Shown here: piece by piece, positions 10,593-18,921 of the stretch
Numbering within the stretch: the first letter of the stretch is position 1
How the letters are laid out: every line of letters starts with the position of its first letter
Assembly: GCA_947493695.1 (NCBI GenBank)
Contig: CANLSF010000007.1
Span: forward strand, 1 to 64,000
Reading direction: 5' to 3'
DNA: 64,000 nucleotides
DNA from: an uncultured Kiloniellaceae bacterium
GTDB lineage: Bacteria; Pseudomonadota; Alphaproteobacteria; Kiloniellales; Kiloniellaceae
Notes under the pieces: model-generated
Told to the model about the DNA's origin: nothing
The model's input: only the letters and a program-made list of their open reading frames with translations
The model's database searches: none
Program-made: the position numbers and the translations under genes

Positions 10593-11765
10593 TTATGCAG
10601 TCTCGCTGAAAAGCTCGCGGCCGATCAACCAGCGCCTGATTTCCGAGGTGCCTGCCCCGATTTCGTAGAGCTTCGCGTCACGCAGCAGACGACCTGTTGC
10701 ATTGTCGTTGATATAGCCGTTTCCGCCCAGCGCCTGGATCGCTTCCAGTGCCATCCAGGTCGCCTTCTCCGCGGCGTAGAGAATAGCACCCGCGGCATCC
10801 TTACGCGTTGTCTGTCCGCGGTCGCAGGCTTTGGCCACCGCATAGACATAGGCCTTGCTGGCATTCATGGTGGTGTACATGTCCGCCAGCTTACCCTGCA
10901 TCAACTGGAACTCGCCGATCGCCTGACCGAACTGCTTGCGTTCGTGCAGATACGGCAGCACCACATCCATACAGGCCTGCATGATGCCGGTCGATCCGGC
11001 CGCGAGAACCGCGCGTTCGTAATCCAGGCCGCTCATCAGAACATTGACGCCACGTCCCGCGCCGCCCAGCAGGTTTTCTTCCGGAACCTCACAATCCTCG
11101 AAGATGAGTTCGCAGGTCGGCGAACCGCGCATCCCCAGTTTATCGAGCTTCTGCGCTGTCGAGAAACCGGCAAAATCCTTCTCCACCAGAAAAGCTGAAA
11201 TCCCGCGTGGTCCCGCGTCGGGATCGGTCTTGGCGTAGATGACCAGAACATCCGCATCTGGACCGTTGGTGATCCACATCTTATTGCCGTTCAGAACATA
11301 GCGGTCGCCCTTTTTATCCGCCCGGGTGCGCATGCCGACCACGTCGGACCCTGCACCGGGCTCGCTCATGGCCAACGCACCAACATGCTCACCGGTCATC
11401 AGCTTCGGCAGATAACGGGTCTTCTGTTCCTCATTGCCATTGCGGCGCAGCTGGTTGACGCAGAGGTTGGAATGCGCGCCATAGCTGAGTCCCACACTGG
11501 CCGAGGCTCTGCTGACTTCCTCCATGGCGACGCAGTGTTCCAGATAACCCATGCCGCTACCGCCGTATTCCTCTTCGACCGTCACCCCCAGCAGCCCGAG
11601 TGCACCCATCTCCGGCCAGAGTTCCCTGGGGAAACGGTCGTTCCGGTCAATCTCCGCTGCCAGAGGGGCGATCTTGTCGGAGGCAAAGGACATAACCGTG
11701 TCGCGCATCATCTCGGCGGTCTCACCGAGGTCGAAGTCGAGGCTGGGATATTGGTTCGGTATCAT
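10593..11765 (-). CDS. liuA: Isovaleryl-CoA dehydrogenase
   Basis: Oxidises isovaleryl-CoA to 3-methylcrotonyl-CoA, the first committed step of the leucine pathway. The 390-residue protein aligns by eye with human IVD along its whole length. The diagnostic features are [15 protein letters not shown], which carries the relocated catalytic glutamate of IVD, and [18 protein letters not shown], where the usual C-terminal glutamate is replaced by glycine. The ATG at 11765 has AGAGGAAAC upstream; an in-frame start at 11861 would add a non-homologous leader. It is last in the leftward set liuR-thioesterase-liuA. Confidence 0.95.
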   Translation of the reverse strand: MIPNQYPSLDFDLGETAEMMRDTVMSFASDKIAPLAAEIDRNDRFPRELWPEMGALGLLGVTVEEEYGGSGMGYLEHCVAMEEVSRASASVGLSYGAHSNLCVNQLRRNGNEEQKTRYLPKLMTGEHVGALAMSEPGAGSDVVGMRTRADKKGDRYVLNGNKMWITNGPDADVLVIYAKTDPDAGPRGISAFLVEKDFAGFSTAQKLDKLGMRGSPTCELIFEDCEVPEENLLGGAGRGVNVLMSGLDYERAVLAAGSTGIMQACMDVVLPYLHERKQFGQAIGEFQLMQGKLADMYTTMNASKAYVYAVAKACDRGQTTRKDAAGAILYAAEKATWMALEAIQALGGNGYINDNATGRLLRDAKLYEIGAGTSEIRRWLIGRELFSETA

Positions 11766-11821
11766 TTGAAGTTTCCTCTGAATACGCAGACGGCAATAGA
11801 TGAAAATCGAATATCCGGGCG

Positions 11822-12283
11822 TTATCCGGCGGCACCCAGGTCCGGACGATCTCGCAGACACATCATGGTCTGCAAACCCTTCGCCACCAGTTTGGCCTGA
11901 CCATCCTTGTAGGCCATCACCTCAAGATCGCAGATGGTCAGGGTGCGCCCCGGTTTGACGACGCGCCCGGTCGCGACCAGCCGCTCGCCTTCCGCAGGCG
12001 CAAGCAGGTTCATTTTGTATTCGACAGTCAGGACCGAGGTTTCATCCGGGTTGAGACTGAAGCTCGCATAGCCGCCGGCGGAATCGGCAATGGTGCTGGT
12101 CATACCGGCATGGAAAAAGCCATGCTGCTGAGTCAGGTCTTCGCGGAACGGAAGTTCAATCTCAACCAGGCCCGGCTCGATTTTGCCCAGCGTCGCACCG
12201 ATCAGTGTCATGACTTTCTGGCGCTCGAAACTGGCCCGAAGCTTCTCTTCGAAGTCAGGATCCCGTGCGATAAATTCCGTCAT
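11822..12283 (-). CDS. PaaI-family hotdog thioesterase
   Basis: A single hotdog-fold protein of 153 residues with the characteristic [20 protein letters not shown] segment, where the HG and following D/E-type residues form the active site in PaaI/YigI-type thioesterases. It probably hydrolyses short or aryl acyl-CoA and may relieve CoA trapping during branched-chain catabolism; the substrate is not shown by the sequence. Its start overlaps the liuR stop by 4 bp (ATGA), indicating translational coupling, and liuA follows 56 bp downstream. Confidence 0.9.
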   Translation of the reverse strand: MTEFIARDPDFEEKLRASFERQKVMTLIGATLGKIEPGLVEIELPFREDLTQQHGFFHAGMTSTIADSAGGYASFSLNPDETSVLTVEYKMNLLAPAEGERLVATGRVVKPGRTLTICDLEVMAYKDGQAKLVAKGLQTMMCLRDRPDLGAAG

Positions 12284-12726
12284 TTCGCTACCCCCTTGGA
12301 CTTGAGAGACTGACTTCCGGTATCCGGTGCAATCTGCGAGACCTCATCCAGATCCAGCTGTCGCAAACGTTCACGGCACTTCGCGGCGACATCGTCCAGA
12401 TCCGCCAGGGTCGCATCGATATCGCGGCGTTTGTTCTCCAGATCGTCCCGACGGCTTTCGATCTTATCGAGCAGCAGTTGCAACTGTCCCGCCTCGCCTT
12501 TGTCCGCATCATAGAGATCGATAATTTCGCGGATCTCCTGCAGGCTCAGGCCCAGCCGCTTGCCGCGCAAAATCAACTTCAGACGTACCCGGTCCCGTGG
12601 CCGGTAAATTCTGCGCTGCCCCTCTCGCAGGGGCGTCAGCATGCCTTCGGTCTCGTAAAAGCGGATCGTCCGGTTGGTAACACCGAATTCCTGCGCCAGC
12701 TCGGTAATGGAGAAGGTTCTGCTCAT
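12280..12726 (-). CDS. liuR: MerR-family regulator of leucine/isovalerate catabolism
   Basis: A 148-residue MerR-type regulator. The N-terminal winged helix-turn-helix contains ITELAQEFGVTNRTIRFYE and RIYRPRDRVRLKLILRGKRLG, followed by a long dimerisation coiled coil (residues 75-125). There is no cysteine metal-binding loop, so an organic effector is likely; in LiuR of other proteobacteria this is a branched-chain CoA intermediate. It heads the liuR-thioesterase-liuA operon. A perfect palindrome in its own promoter, repeated before liuB, suggests it controls itself and both liu operons. Confidence 0.9.
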   Translation of the reverse strand: MSRTFSITELAQEFGVTNRTIRFYETEGMLTPLREGQRRIYRPRDRVRLKLILRGKRLGLSLQEIREIIDLYDADKGEAGQLQLLLDKIESRRDDLENKRRDIDATLADLDDVAAKCRERLRQLDLDEVSQIAPDTGSQSLKSKGVAK

Positions 12727-12738
12727 GGATAGGATAGT

Positions 12739-12769
12739 AATTTACGTTTACGTAAACGTAAATATCCAA
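12739..12769 (-). promoter_or_regulatory. LiuR-type operator and promoter of liuR
   Basis: A perfect 24-bp palindrome (12740-12763) with half-site ATTTACGTTTAC. Reading leftward, -35-like TTGGAT (12764-12769) and -10-like TAAATT (12739-12744) are 19 bp apart, the stretched spacing typical of MerR-controlled promoters, with the dyad filling the spacer. The liuR start codon is at 12726, so the leader is very short. The core is identical to the one before liuB, where the spacing is 17 bp. Confidence 0.82.
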
Positions 12770-12788
12770 ATTGCACTCTGCCTCTCCT

Positions 12789-13166
12789 TCAGCCAGCGAC
12801 GAACCGCAGAAGATGGCTCTCACAACGCGCGCAGTCACTGCTCCCGAAGCCAGGCATCGCAGTCTCGAAGCGGCTGGTACCAAGCAGCCTGGCGACCAAT
12901 TCGCACTCCCTGCCATCGGGCACCGCCAAGGCGGAGATGTCTGCGGCCGCATGCGTCAGATGATCAATATGCCAATGTCGCTTCTTGTCCTTGCGAAAAT
13001 GACGCCCGACCCTCGCTGTGATTCCACCACCACCCCAGGCACTGCCCGCGTAGAGATACCAACCAGCCTCCAGTGTCGGCGCTCCGCCCAGAGCTATCGG
13101 TGTTTCGCAAATAGAGCTCAGATTCAGGGCGAGCAAGTAAGCCCCTTTGGGCTTACCCAAATCCAT
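12789..13166 (-). CDS. GIY-YIG nuclease-like protein (DUF123 type)
   Basis: A protein of about 125 residues resembling the DUF123 group of GIY-YIG-like proteins: KGAYLLALNL at the start, GWYLYAGSAWGGGGITARVGRH in place of the GIY-YIG core, then HWHIDHLTHAA and a C-terminal CELVARLL and FGSSDC segment. The family is common in archaea and scattered in bacteria; its biological role is not established. I used the ATG at 13166 because homology begins there. The frame is open to an ATG at 13250, but the extra 28 residues look non-conserved. It is divergent from ppk2. Confidence 0.75.
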   Translation of the reverse strand: MDLGKPKGAYLLALNLSSICETPIALGGAPTLEAGWYLYAGSAWGGGGITARVGRHFRKDKKRHWHIDHLTHAAADISALAVPDGRECELVARLLGTSRFETAMPGFGSSDCARCESHLLRFVAG

Positions 13167-13403
13167 GGCTCCCACTGGCTCAATCCACACACCGAAAATA
13201 TCTGCCACAGATATGTAACGTCTTAGGATATTGCGTTCTGTCTGAAGCATGGAAGCAGTCTGCTTTCATCAGTATTTCATTTACAGGATGGCGTGAAAGA
13301 AAGGGCAAAATTGATCTAAGTCAACCGTGACCGACGCTCCCAATCCTATGATGCGTTAATCGTTTTTCCCAATCAAACGCACCACAGGGGGGAGAGTTGA
13401 AAT

Positions 13404-14480
13404 ATGGCTGGCAATTCAAACGAGACCGCGACACTTGATCAGAAGCCTCAGGTGAAGAAAGCTGCGCCCGCTCCGAAAAACCCGGTGCGCGCGCCGAAGT
13501 CTGCAGCGAACGGCAAGGCTAAAGCCGCACCGGCGAAAGCGCGCAAATCCAACGGCAAGGCCACATCGCACCCACCGCTCTTTGAACCCGACCAGATGGA
13601 ACAGGCAAACCAGCCCTTCCTGAGCCGCGAAGAAGCCAAGCGTTTCTTTGAAACCGGTGAATACCCCTATAAGGACAAGATTGCGCGGAAGGAATACGAG
13701 TGGCGCAAGGCCGAACTTCAGGTCGAGCTGCTAAAGGTGCAGGACTGGATCAAGGCGACGGGTCAAAAGGTCGTCTTCCTGTTCGAAGGCCGCGACGCCG
13801 CCGGTAAGGGCGGCACCATCAAACGCTTCATGGAGCATTTGAATCCCCGTGGCGCGCGGGTCGTTGCGCTGGACAAACCCTCGGATAAAGAGCGCAGTCA
13901 GTGGTACTATCAGCGCTATATCCAGCACCTGCCCTCCGCAGGCGAGATCGTGCTCTTCGACCGTTCCTGGTACAACCGGGCCGGCGTCGAACGGGTTATG
14001 GGTTTTTGTAACCCGAGCGAATATCTGGAGTTCATGCGCCAAACCCCGCAGCTTGAGCGCATGCTCGTGCGCAGCGGAATCCTGATGTACAAATACTGGT
14101 TCTCGGTCACCCAGGAAGAACAGCACCGACGCTTCAAATCGCGCGAACGCGAACCACTCAAACAGTGGAAGCTGTCACCGATCGACCGACAATCCCTGGA
14201 CAAGTGGCAGGATTACACGGAAGCCAAGGAGGCGATGTTTTTCTATACGGATACAGCGGATGCGCCCTGGACCATCGTTAAGTCAAACGACAAAAAGCGC
14301 GCCCGCCTCAACTGTATGATGCACTTTCTCTCCTCCCTGCCCTATCCCAACAAGAACCTGGAAGTCGTGGGCGAGCCGGATCCACTGATCGTGGGCGCAG
14401 GCGAACATGCTATCGCCCGAAGCCAGCACATTCTGGGAAAAAGTCTACATCCGGATCTGCGACAGGAAAGCGCGCGTTAA
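13404..14480 (+). CDS. ppk2: Polyphosphate kinase 2
   Basis: A PPK2-family kinase (358 residues) that transfers phosphate between polyphosphate and nucleotides. The core has Walker A GRDAAGKGG (residues 129-137), the DRSWYNRAGVERVMGF segment with Walker B, and the lid region. The single kinase domain and overall length suggest the class I type acting on nucleoside diphosphates, which I infer from general similarity only. The first 55 residues form a lysine/alanine/proline-rich tail unlike the compact core. A good GGGGGGAG ribosome binding site precedes the ATG. Confidence 0.95.
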   Translation: MAGNSNETATLDQKPQVKKAAPAPKNPVRAPKSAANGKAKAAPAKARKSNGKATSHPPLFEPDQMEQANQPFLSREEAKRFFETGEYPYKDKIARKEYEWRKAELQVELLKVQDWIKATGQKVVFLFEGRDAAGKGGTIKRFMEHLNPRGARVVALDKPSDKERSQWYYQRYIQHLPSAGEIVLFDRSWYNRAGVERVMGFCNPSEYLEFMRQTPQLERMLVRSGILMYKYWFSVTQEEQHRRFKSREREPLKQWKLSPIDRQSLDKWQDYTEAKEAMFFYTDTADAPWTIVKSNDKKRARLNCMMHFLSSLPYPNKNLEVVGEPDPLIVGAGEHAIARSQHILGKSLHPDLRQESAR

Positions 14481-14517
14481 AGACCTGAAGGAATGACGAG
14501 GTTCGGCAGGGCGAAGA

Positions 14518-14835
14518 TCAGACCGAAACAAAAGGAACGAACGGCACGCGCTCCCGCTTGGCGGAAAACTCCAACAATGCGGGCAGTGCCCTTTTGAAAT
14601 GTGTTGTCTCCTGATGCTCAGCCCAGGCCGCTTCATCGCGATAGAGCTCGTAGACGAAAAAGAGCTTCGGGTCCGAGGGCGAACGGTAGGGAAGAAAGAC
14701 CTTCATTCCCGGCTCGGCATTCGAGGGTTCGGTGAGTTCAGAGAGCAGGGCCGCGAGCGCATCCGCCTTGCCCTCCTTCGCCTCGATGCTAATTGCGACG
14801 ACAAAACCCTCGTTGAGTGCCCCGGCCGTAACCAT
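14518..14835 (-). CDS. Putative quinol monooxygenase (ABM domain)
   Basis: A 105-residue single-domain protein of the antibiotic-biosynthesis-monooxygenase (YgiN-like) family, a dimeric ferredoxin-like fold. The family hallmarks are the N-terminal strand FVVAISIEAKEGKADALAALL, the central FVYELYRDEAAWAEHQETTHF and a C-terminal strand. These proteins act on quinols or aromatic substrates without a cofactor, or serve in stress responses; the substrate here is unknown. The stop is convergent with the ppk2 stop, 37 bp away. Confidence 0.85.
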   Translation of the reverse strand: MVTAGALNEGFVVAISIEAKEGKADALAALLSELTEPSNAEPGMKVFLPYRSPSDPKLFFVYELYRDEAAWAEHQETTHFKRALPALLEFSAKRERVPFVPFVSV

Positions 14836-14936
14836 GCGTTCTTCCTACTCTTGCTCATGACTGTATGACAGGAGGATACAGTAGCAGAGCGAGAGCTCGT
14901 AATGCTTCGGCCTTGACCGAAGAGTCCTACAAACGG

Positions 14937-15563
14937 TCATTCCAGCAAAAGGCTCAACGCAATCGCCCACATAAGCATACCCACACCGACCTCCAGAATG
15001 CGCCAGGCTGTCGGCTTGGCGAAAAGCGGCCGGAGCAGGCGCGCGCCGTAGCCGAAGGAAAAGAAGAAAAAGAACGACGCCGTGACGGCGCCGATCCCGA
15101 AGGCTGCCTTGTTTTCACCGTATCCCGCGGAGATCGAACCCAGAAAAACCATGGTGTCCAGATAGACGTGCGGGTTCAGCCAGGTTAGAGCAAGACAGGT
15201 CAGCAGGGCTTTGCTCAGGCTTCCCACTCCCTCCTGTGACGGCGCCAGCGCCGCGTCACTGCGAAACGCCACCATAAAACTCCGCAGACCGTAGACCAGA
15301 AGGAAGGCCGCGCCGCCGTAACGCAGCAGAGGCTCTGCCCAGGGCATCATTTGCGAAACCACTGCAAACCCGGTCACACCCGCGGTAATCAGAAGCGCGT
15401 CCGAAGCAGCGCAGGTCAGGCAGATCAAGAAGACATGTTCCTGCCGCAGCCCCTGGCGCAGAACAAATGCGTTCTGGGCCCCGATCGCGACGATCAGGCT
15501 AAGGCCCAGAAAGAAGCCCGGAACGAAACCGGCCCAAAGACCGGTTGGAAAAGCAGCAGTCAT
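14937..15563 (-). CDS. argO: LysE/ArgO-family amino acid exporter
   Basis: A 208-residue inner-membrane protein with about six hydrophobic helices and the LysE/ArgO N-terminal signature SLIVAIGAQNAFVLRQGLRQ, plus the ALTWLNPHVYLDTMVFLGS motif. ArgO exports arginine and LysE exports lysine/arginine. The gene is divergent from an ArgP/LysG-type regulator with 93 bp between them, the classical arrangement in which the regulator senses the basic amino acid and activates the exporter. Confidence 0.92.
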   Translation of the reverse strand: MTAAFPTGLWAGFVPGFFLGLSLIVAIGAQNAFVLRQGLRQEHVFLICLTCAASDALLITAGVTGFAVVSQMMPWAEPLLRYGGAAFLLVYGLRSFMVAFRSDAALAPSQEGVGSLSKALLTCLALTWLNPHVYLDTMVFLGSISAGYGENKAAFGIGAVTASFFFFFSFGYGARLLRPLFAKPTAWRILEVGVGMLMWAIALSLLLE

Positions 15564-15656
15564 GAAAAAACCTCGGCTGATAGAGCCCCTTGACTAGCTG
15601 CTTTCTGTGATTTAGGCGAATTACGTTTTCTTCACTCACATTAGTAAAATTAAATC

Positions 15657-16544
15657 ATGCTCGATTACCCGCTCCTGGCAGCCCTCGCGGCTGTAATCCG
15701 AACCGGCAGCTTTGAACAGGCAGCACAGGAACTGCACGTCACACCTTCCGCGGTTTCCCAGCGGGTAAAACAGCTGGAAGACCGCCTGGGCGCGGTTCTG
15801 GTCATTCGGGCACAGCCCTGCACCGCGACACCGGCCGGGTCACGGCTCTTCCGCCACGTCGAGGATGTCGGACTGCTCGAACATACCTTGAGAGCCGATC
15901 TCGCCGGAATCGTCCCACCGGACAGATCGCCGACGCTGCGCCTGGCGATCAATGCCGACAGTCTCGCAACCTGGTTTATCGACGTGATCGCGGCCTGCGA
16001 CGGTCTGTTGTTTGACCTGGTTCTGGACGATGAAGACTACAGCGCGGACTGGTTGCGCCGCGGTGAGGTTGTGGCCGCGATCACCGCCCAGCCCGGACCT
16101 GTTCAAGGCTGCAACTCGACAGCATTGGGAGCCCAGCGCTACATCGCAAGCGCAAGTCCGGCCTATGTCGAACGCTGGTTCCCCAATGGTGTCACAGTCG
16201 AGGCCATCGCCACAGCCCCGGCCCTGACCTTTAATATGAAGGATGATATTCAGGCCCGCTGGGTTCAGACAGTGCTTGGCAAACGGGTCCCCTTTCCGTC
16301 GCACCGCCTGCCCTCACCTCAGGCCTTCATCGCTGCCTCACTCGCCGGTGTCGGCTGGGGCATGAACCCCGAAGCGCTTGCGGGCGAGCACATCGCCGCA
16401 GGCAGGCTCGTGCCCCTGATTCCAGATACGCACGTCGATGTAGCGCTGTACTGGCAGTCGAGCCGGGTGGTGGCCGCCGCGATCAGCGACCTCAACCGGG
16501 CCGTACTGAAGGCCTCAAAGGACTGGTTGATTTCAGGCTCTTGA
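15657..16544 (+). CDS. argP: LysR-family regulator ArgP/LysG type
   Basis: A 295-residue LysR regulator. The N-terminal helix-turn-helix is TGSFEQAAQELHVTPSAVSQRVKQLEDRLG; the start MLDYPLLAALAAVIRTGSFE is characteristic of ArgP/IciA/LysG. The C-terminal two-lobed effector domain would bind lysine or arginine. Placement divergent from the exporter gene supports the role as its activator. I did not identify a precise binding site in the 93-bp gap, although it is AT-rich near 15620-15655. Confidence 0.92.
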   Translation: MLDYPLLAALAAVIRTGSFEQAAQELHVTPSAVSQRVKQLEDRLGAVLVIRAQPCTATPAGSRLFRHVEDVGLLEHTLRADLAGIVPPDRSPTLRLAINADSLATWFIDVIAACDGLLFDLVLDDEDYSADWLRRGEVVAAITAQPGPVQGCNSTALGAQRYIASASPAYVERWFPNGVTVEAIATAPALTFNMKDDIQARWVQTVLGKRVPFPSHRLPSPQAFIAASLAGVGWGMNPEALAGEHIAAGRLVPLIPDTHVDVALYWQSSRVVAAAISDLNRAVLKASKDWLISGS

Positions 16545-16652
16545 GAATCCAGCCAGCTCACGACTGCCAACGCGGAACTACTTCGGACGGGCACCAGCCA
16601 TGGAGAGGCACCGCGACATCTCCCGCGTTTTTGATCCAGCGCCCCATTGGCA

Positions 16653-17438
16653 TCAGGTTTCGTTACGAAGCCGGTCGGCATGCGCTTTCATGGCTGCGGT
16701 CAACCAACTCGAGAACCTCGGGCTCAGGGTCTCATAGCGCGCAACGAAGGCTGGATGCGATCTGTACATCTCCGCCAGTCCATCGAAAGCCTCGGCATTG
16801 CACGCTCGCCCCCACGACCTCGCAACCCAATCCCGATGCCGTTCCAGAAGGTCGTGAAGTTGATCGGATACCGGAGTGTTGCCAGCTTCGTATACGATAA
16901 CCAGATCTGTTTCGATCTCTCTTAGCTGCGCCATAGCGCCTGCCATGCCGCCGGGTTGCGCCTTGATTGACGTCTTGGACAGTGCGATGCCGTCCGCCAT
17001 CTCGGCTCCGTACTCTGCGATCAACCAGGCTTCGTACTCCGCCTGTTGTCTGGCCGAAAAAGGTTTGTATAGCTCTTCGATCTCCATGGACCTCTTTCCT
17101 TTAAGGTGATCGATCGTCGCATTCAGTGTTTCGATGACCTCTGCGGTCCGGCGACTCTGCTCCTGCAGATGGTTTCGATGCCGCACGAGCCGCTCGATCG
17201 CCGTCAAGGGCTCATCCAAAAGTCGAGCCGCCTCGGAGAGCGGTAAGCCCGCATCGCGGTAGAACAGGACCTCCTGCAGGCGCAGCCATTCGGCCCGGCC
17301 ATAGAACCTGTAACCGTTACTGCCGACATAGGCCGGTTTCAGCAGACCTATCTCGTCATAGTGATGCAGCGTCCGAACGGACACGCCGGAAAGCCGGGCC
17401 AGTTGCCCCACTGAATATTCTTCGATCTGGGTTTTCAT
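16653..17438 (-). CDS. MerR-family regulator with TipAS-like effector domain
   Basis: A 261-residue protein in two parts: an N-terminal MerR DNA-binding domain (YSVGQLARLSGVSVRTLHHYDEIGLL) with a coiled-coil linker, and a C-terminal TipAS/antibiotic-recognition domain (SARQQAEYEAWL, then helices ending YETLSPRFSSWLTAAMKAHA). TipAL-type regulators activate their own gene on binding thiopeptides or other amphipathic drugs. The ATG at 17438 has GAAGG upstream; an ATG at 17459 is also in frame. No drug pump lies beside it, so the target may be elsewhere or itself. Confidence 0.9.
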   Translation of the reverse strand: MKTQIEEYSVGQLARLSGVSVRTLHHYDEIGLLKPAYVGSNGYRFYGRAEWLRLQEVLFYRDAGLPLSEAARLLDEPLTAIERLVRHRNHLQEQSRRTAEVIETLNATIDHLKGKRSMEIEELYKPFSARQQAEYEAWLIAEYGAEMADGIALSKTSIKAQPGGMAGAMAQLREIETDLVIVYEAGNTPVSDQLHDLLERHRDWVARSWGRACNAEAFDGLAEMYRSHPAFVARYETLSPRFSSWLTAAMKAHADRLRNET

Positions 17439-17453
17439 GGAACCTTCATCGGG

Positions 17454-17475
17454 CCTCACGTTGCGTGAGGGTCAA
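17454..17475 (-). promoter_or_regulatory. Candidate MerR operator before the TipA-like gene
   Basis: A perfect inverted repeat with arms CCTCACG (17454-17460) and CGTGAGG (17464-17470) and a 3-bp centre lies 16 bp upstream of the start codon. A -35-like TTGACC (complement of 17470-17475) abuts it, placing the dyad in the promoter spacer as expected for an autoregulated MerR gene. The matching -10 is weak, so promoter details are uncertain. Confidence 0.6.
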
Positions 17476-17607
17476 GCACTTTATCGAAAAATCCGCAACG
17501 CATGAAGATGACCATTTTATGAAGATTTGATCCTCTTAACCTTCAGTTGACGAATTCAACCGTAAGTCAATATGACCGGCAGTGGAGACTCTTCAGGAAA
17601 ATAGAAA

Positions 17608-18771
17608 ATGACGCACCAGTTGGATCGGCTTGTTCTGCAGGTTCCTCCCTTATCGGAGGATTGTCCCTGCGCGGACGCGTACGATCGTTTTGCTGCTGAT
17701 GATAACCTCCTGACATTGGCAGTTGTACGTGATGGCGTTCCCGTGGGCATTGTCGACCGGAACCAGCTTATGTTTCAGCTCGCGCACAATTTCGGGCGCG
17801 CGCTCTATGGCCGCAAAGCGATATGCCAGTTAATGGACGCGGCCCCCCTGGTCGTCGACGTGGGGGTCAGCGTTTCCACTCTGAACAGAATTATCGTTCA
17901 GGAACGCCCCGGCGCTTTGCTGAAAGGCTTCATCATCACCGAACAGGATCGCTACCTGGGTGTGGGCACAGCCTTGTCGCTTCTGAACCTCACGGTCGAG
18001 CATATGACGCAACGGGCCGAGGATCTGGCGGCAGCGCAACAACGCGCACAGACCGCAAACCTCGCAAAGTCTAATTTTCTGGCCTCCATGAGCCACGAGT
18101 TGCGCACGCCCCTTAACGCGATCATCGGCTTTTCGGAACTGATCGCCCGGCAGACAGCGGGACACGAGGACACTTCAAAATACCGGGAATATGCCGAGGA
18201 CATTCATGCCAGCGGGTCACATCTGCTGGGCGTGATCAACGATGTGCTCGATGTGGCAAAGATTGAAGCCGGTCACACGGAACTGAACGAGACCCGGCTG
18301 GCGCCGCAGAACCTGATCGAGCGTTGTTTGCGCATGATAGAACCTCGCGCCCGGAAGCTCGAGATTCACATCTCGGCAAGCTGCGACGACGCCTTGCCTG
18401 TTGTCCTGGGGGACGAAACAAAACTCCAGCAGGTGCTGCTCAACCTAGTTTCCAATGCTGTGAAATTCACACCTGCCGGCGGCCGGGTTACGATTGAGGC
18501 CTGTTGCGGCCCCTCCGACGACTTGACCATCGCAATAGCCGACAGCGGTATCGGGATCTCGACGCAGGACCTTGAGCGGATCATGGAGCCTTTCGTGCAG
18601 GTGGACTGCGAACTGAACCGCAGGTTTGACGGTACCGGCCTGGGGCTTCACCTCGCCCGCAGCTTCATGACATTGCATGGTGGAAATCTTAAGATCGAAA
18701 GCCATGTCGGGATCGGTACGAGAGTCGAGTTAAGCTTGCCCAAAGAGCGCTTGCTGATCCAAGCTGCCTGA
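17608..18771 (+). CDS. Soluble histidine kinase with N-terminal CBS-domain pair
   Basis: A 387-residue sensor kinase without membrane segments. Residues 15-130 look like a tandem CBS pair (LTLAVVRDGVPVGIVDRNQL; ALLKGFIITEQDRYLGVGTA), a module that binds adenine nucleotides. A coiled coil (133-155) leads to HisKA with MSHELRTPLNAIIGFSEL, phospho-acceptor His163, and a HATPase domain with N box NLVSNAVKFTPAGG, G1 DSGIG and G2 GTGLGL. No response regulator gene is adjacent. The CBS pair suggests it reads energy charge or another nucleotide ligand; that is inference. Confidence 0.9.
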   Translation: MTHQLDRLVLQVPPLSEDCPCADAYDRFAADDNLLTLAVVRDGVPVGIVDRNQLMFQLAHNFGRALYGRKAICQLMDAAPLVVDVGVSVSTLNRIIVQERPGALLKGFIITEQDRYLGVGTALSLLNLTVEHMTQRAEDLAAAQQRAQTANLAKSNFLASMSHELRTPLNAIIGFSELIARQTAGHEDTSKYREYAEDIHASGSHLLGVINDVLDVAKIEAGHTELNETRLAPQNLIERCLRMIEPRARKLEIHISASCDDALPVVLGDETKLQQVLLNLVSNAVKFTPAGGRVTIEACCGPSDDLTIAIADSGIGISTQDLERIMEPFVQVDCELNRRFDGTGLGLHLARSFMTLHGGNLKIESHVGIGTRVELSLPKERLLIQAA

Positions 18772-18921
18772 ACGCCGCCGGATTGTTGTTTTCGTCTTCG
18801 ACCGCATCTTTTCTCTGCGCGGATTGCAGACTCATGCTTCACTCACAACATCTATAGGGCTGTGACGCCGTCCCTCGCGCCGGTGCTGGAGCCAACGAAT
18901 AGCCACAACTGGTAACGCTGT

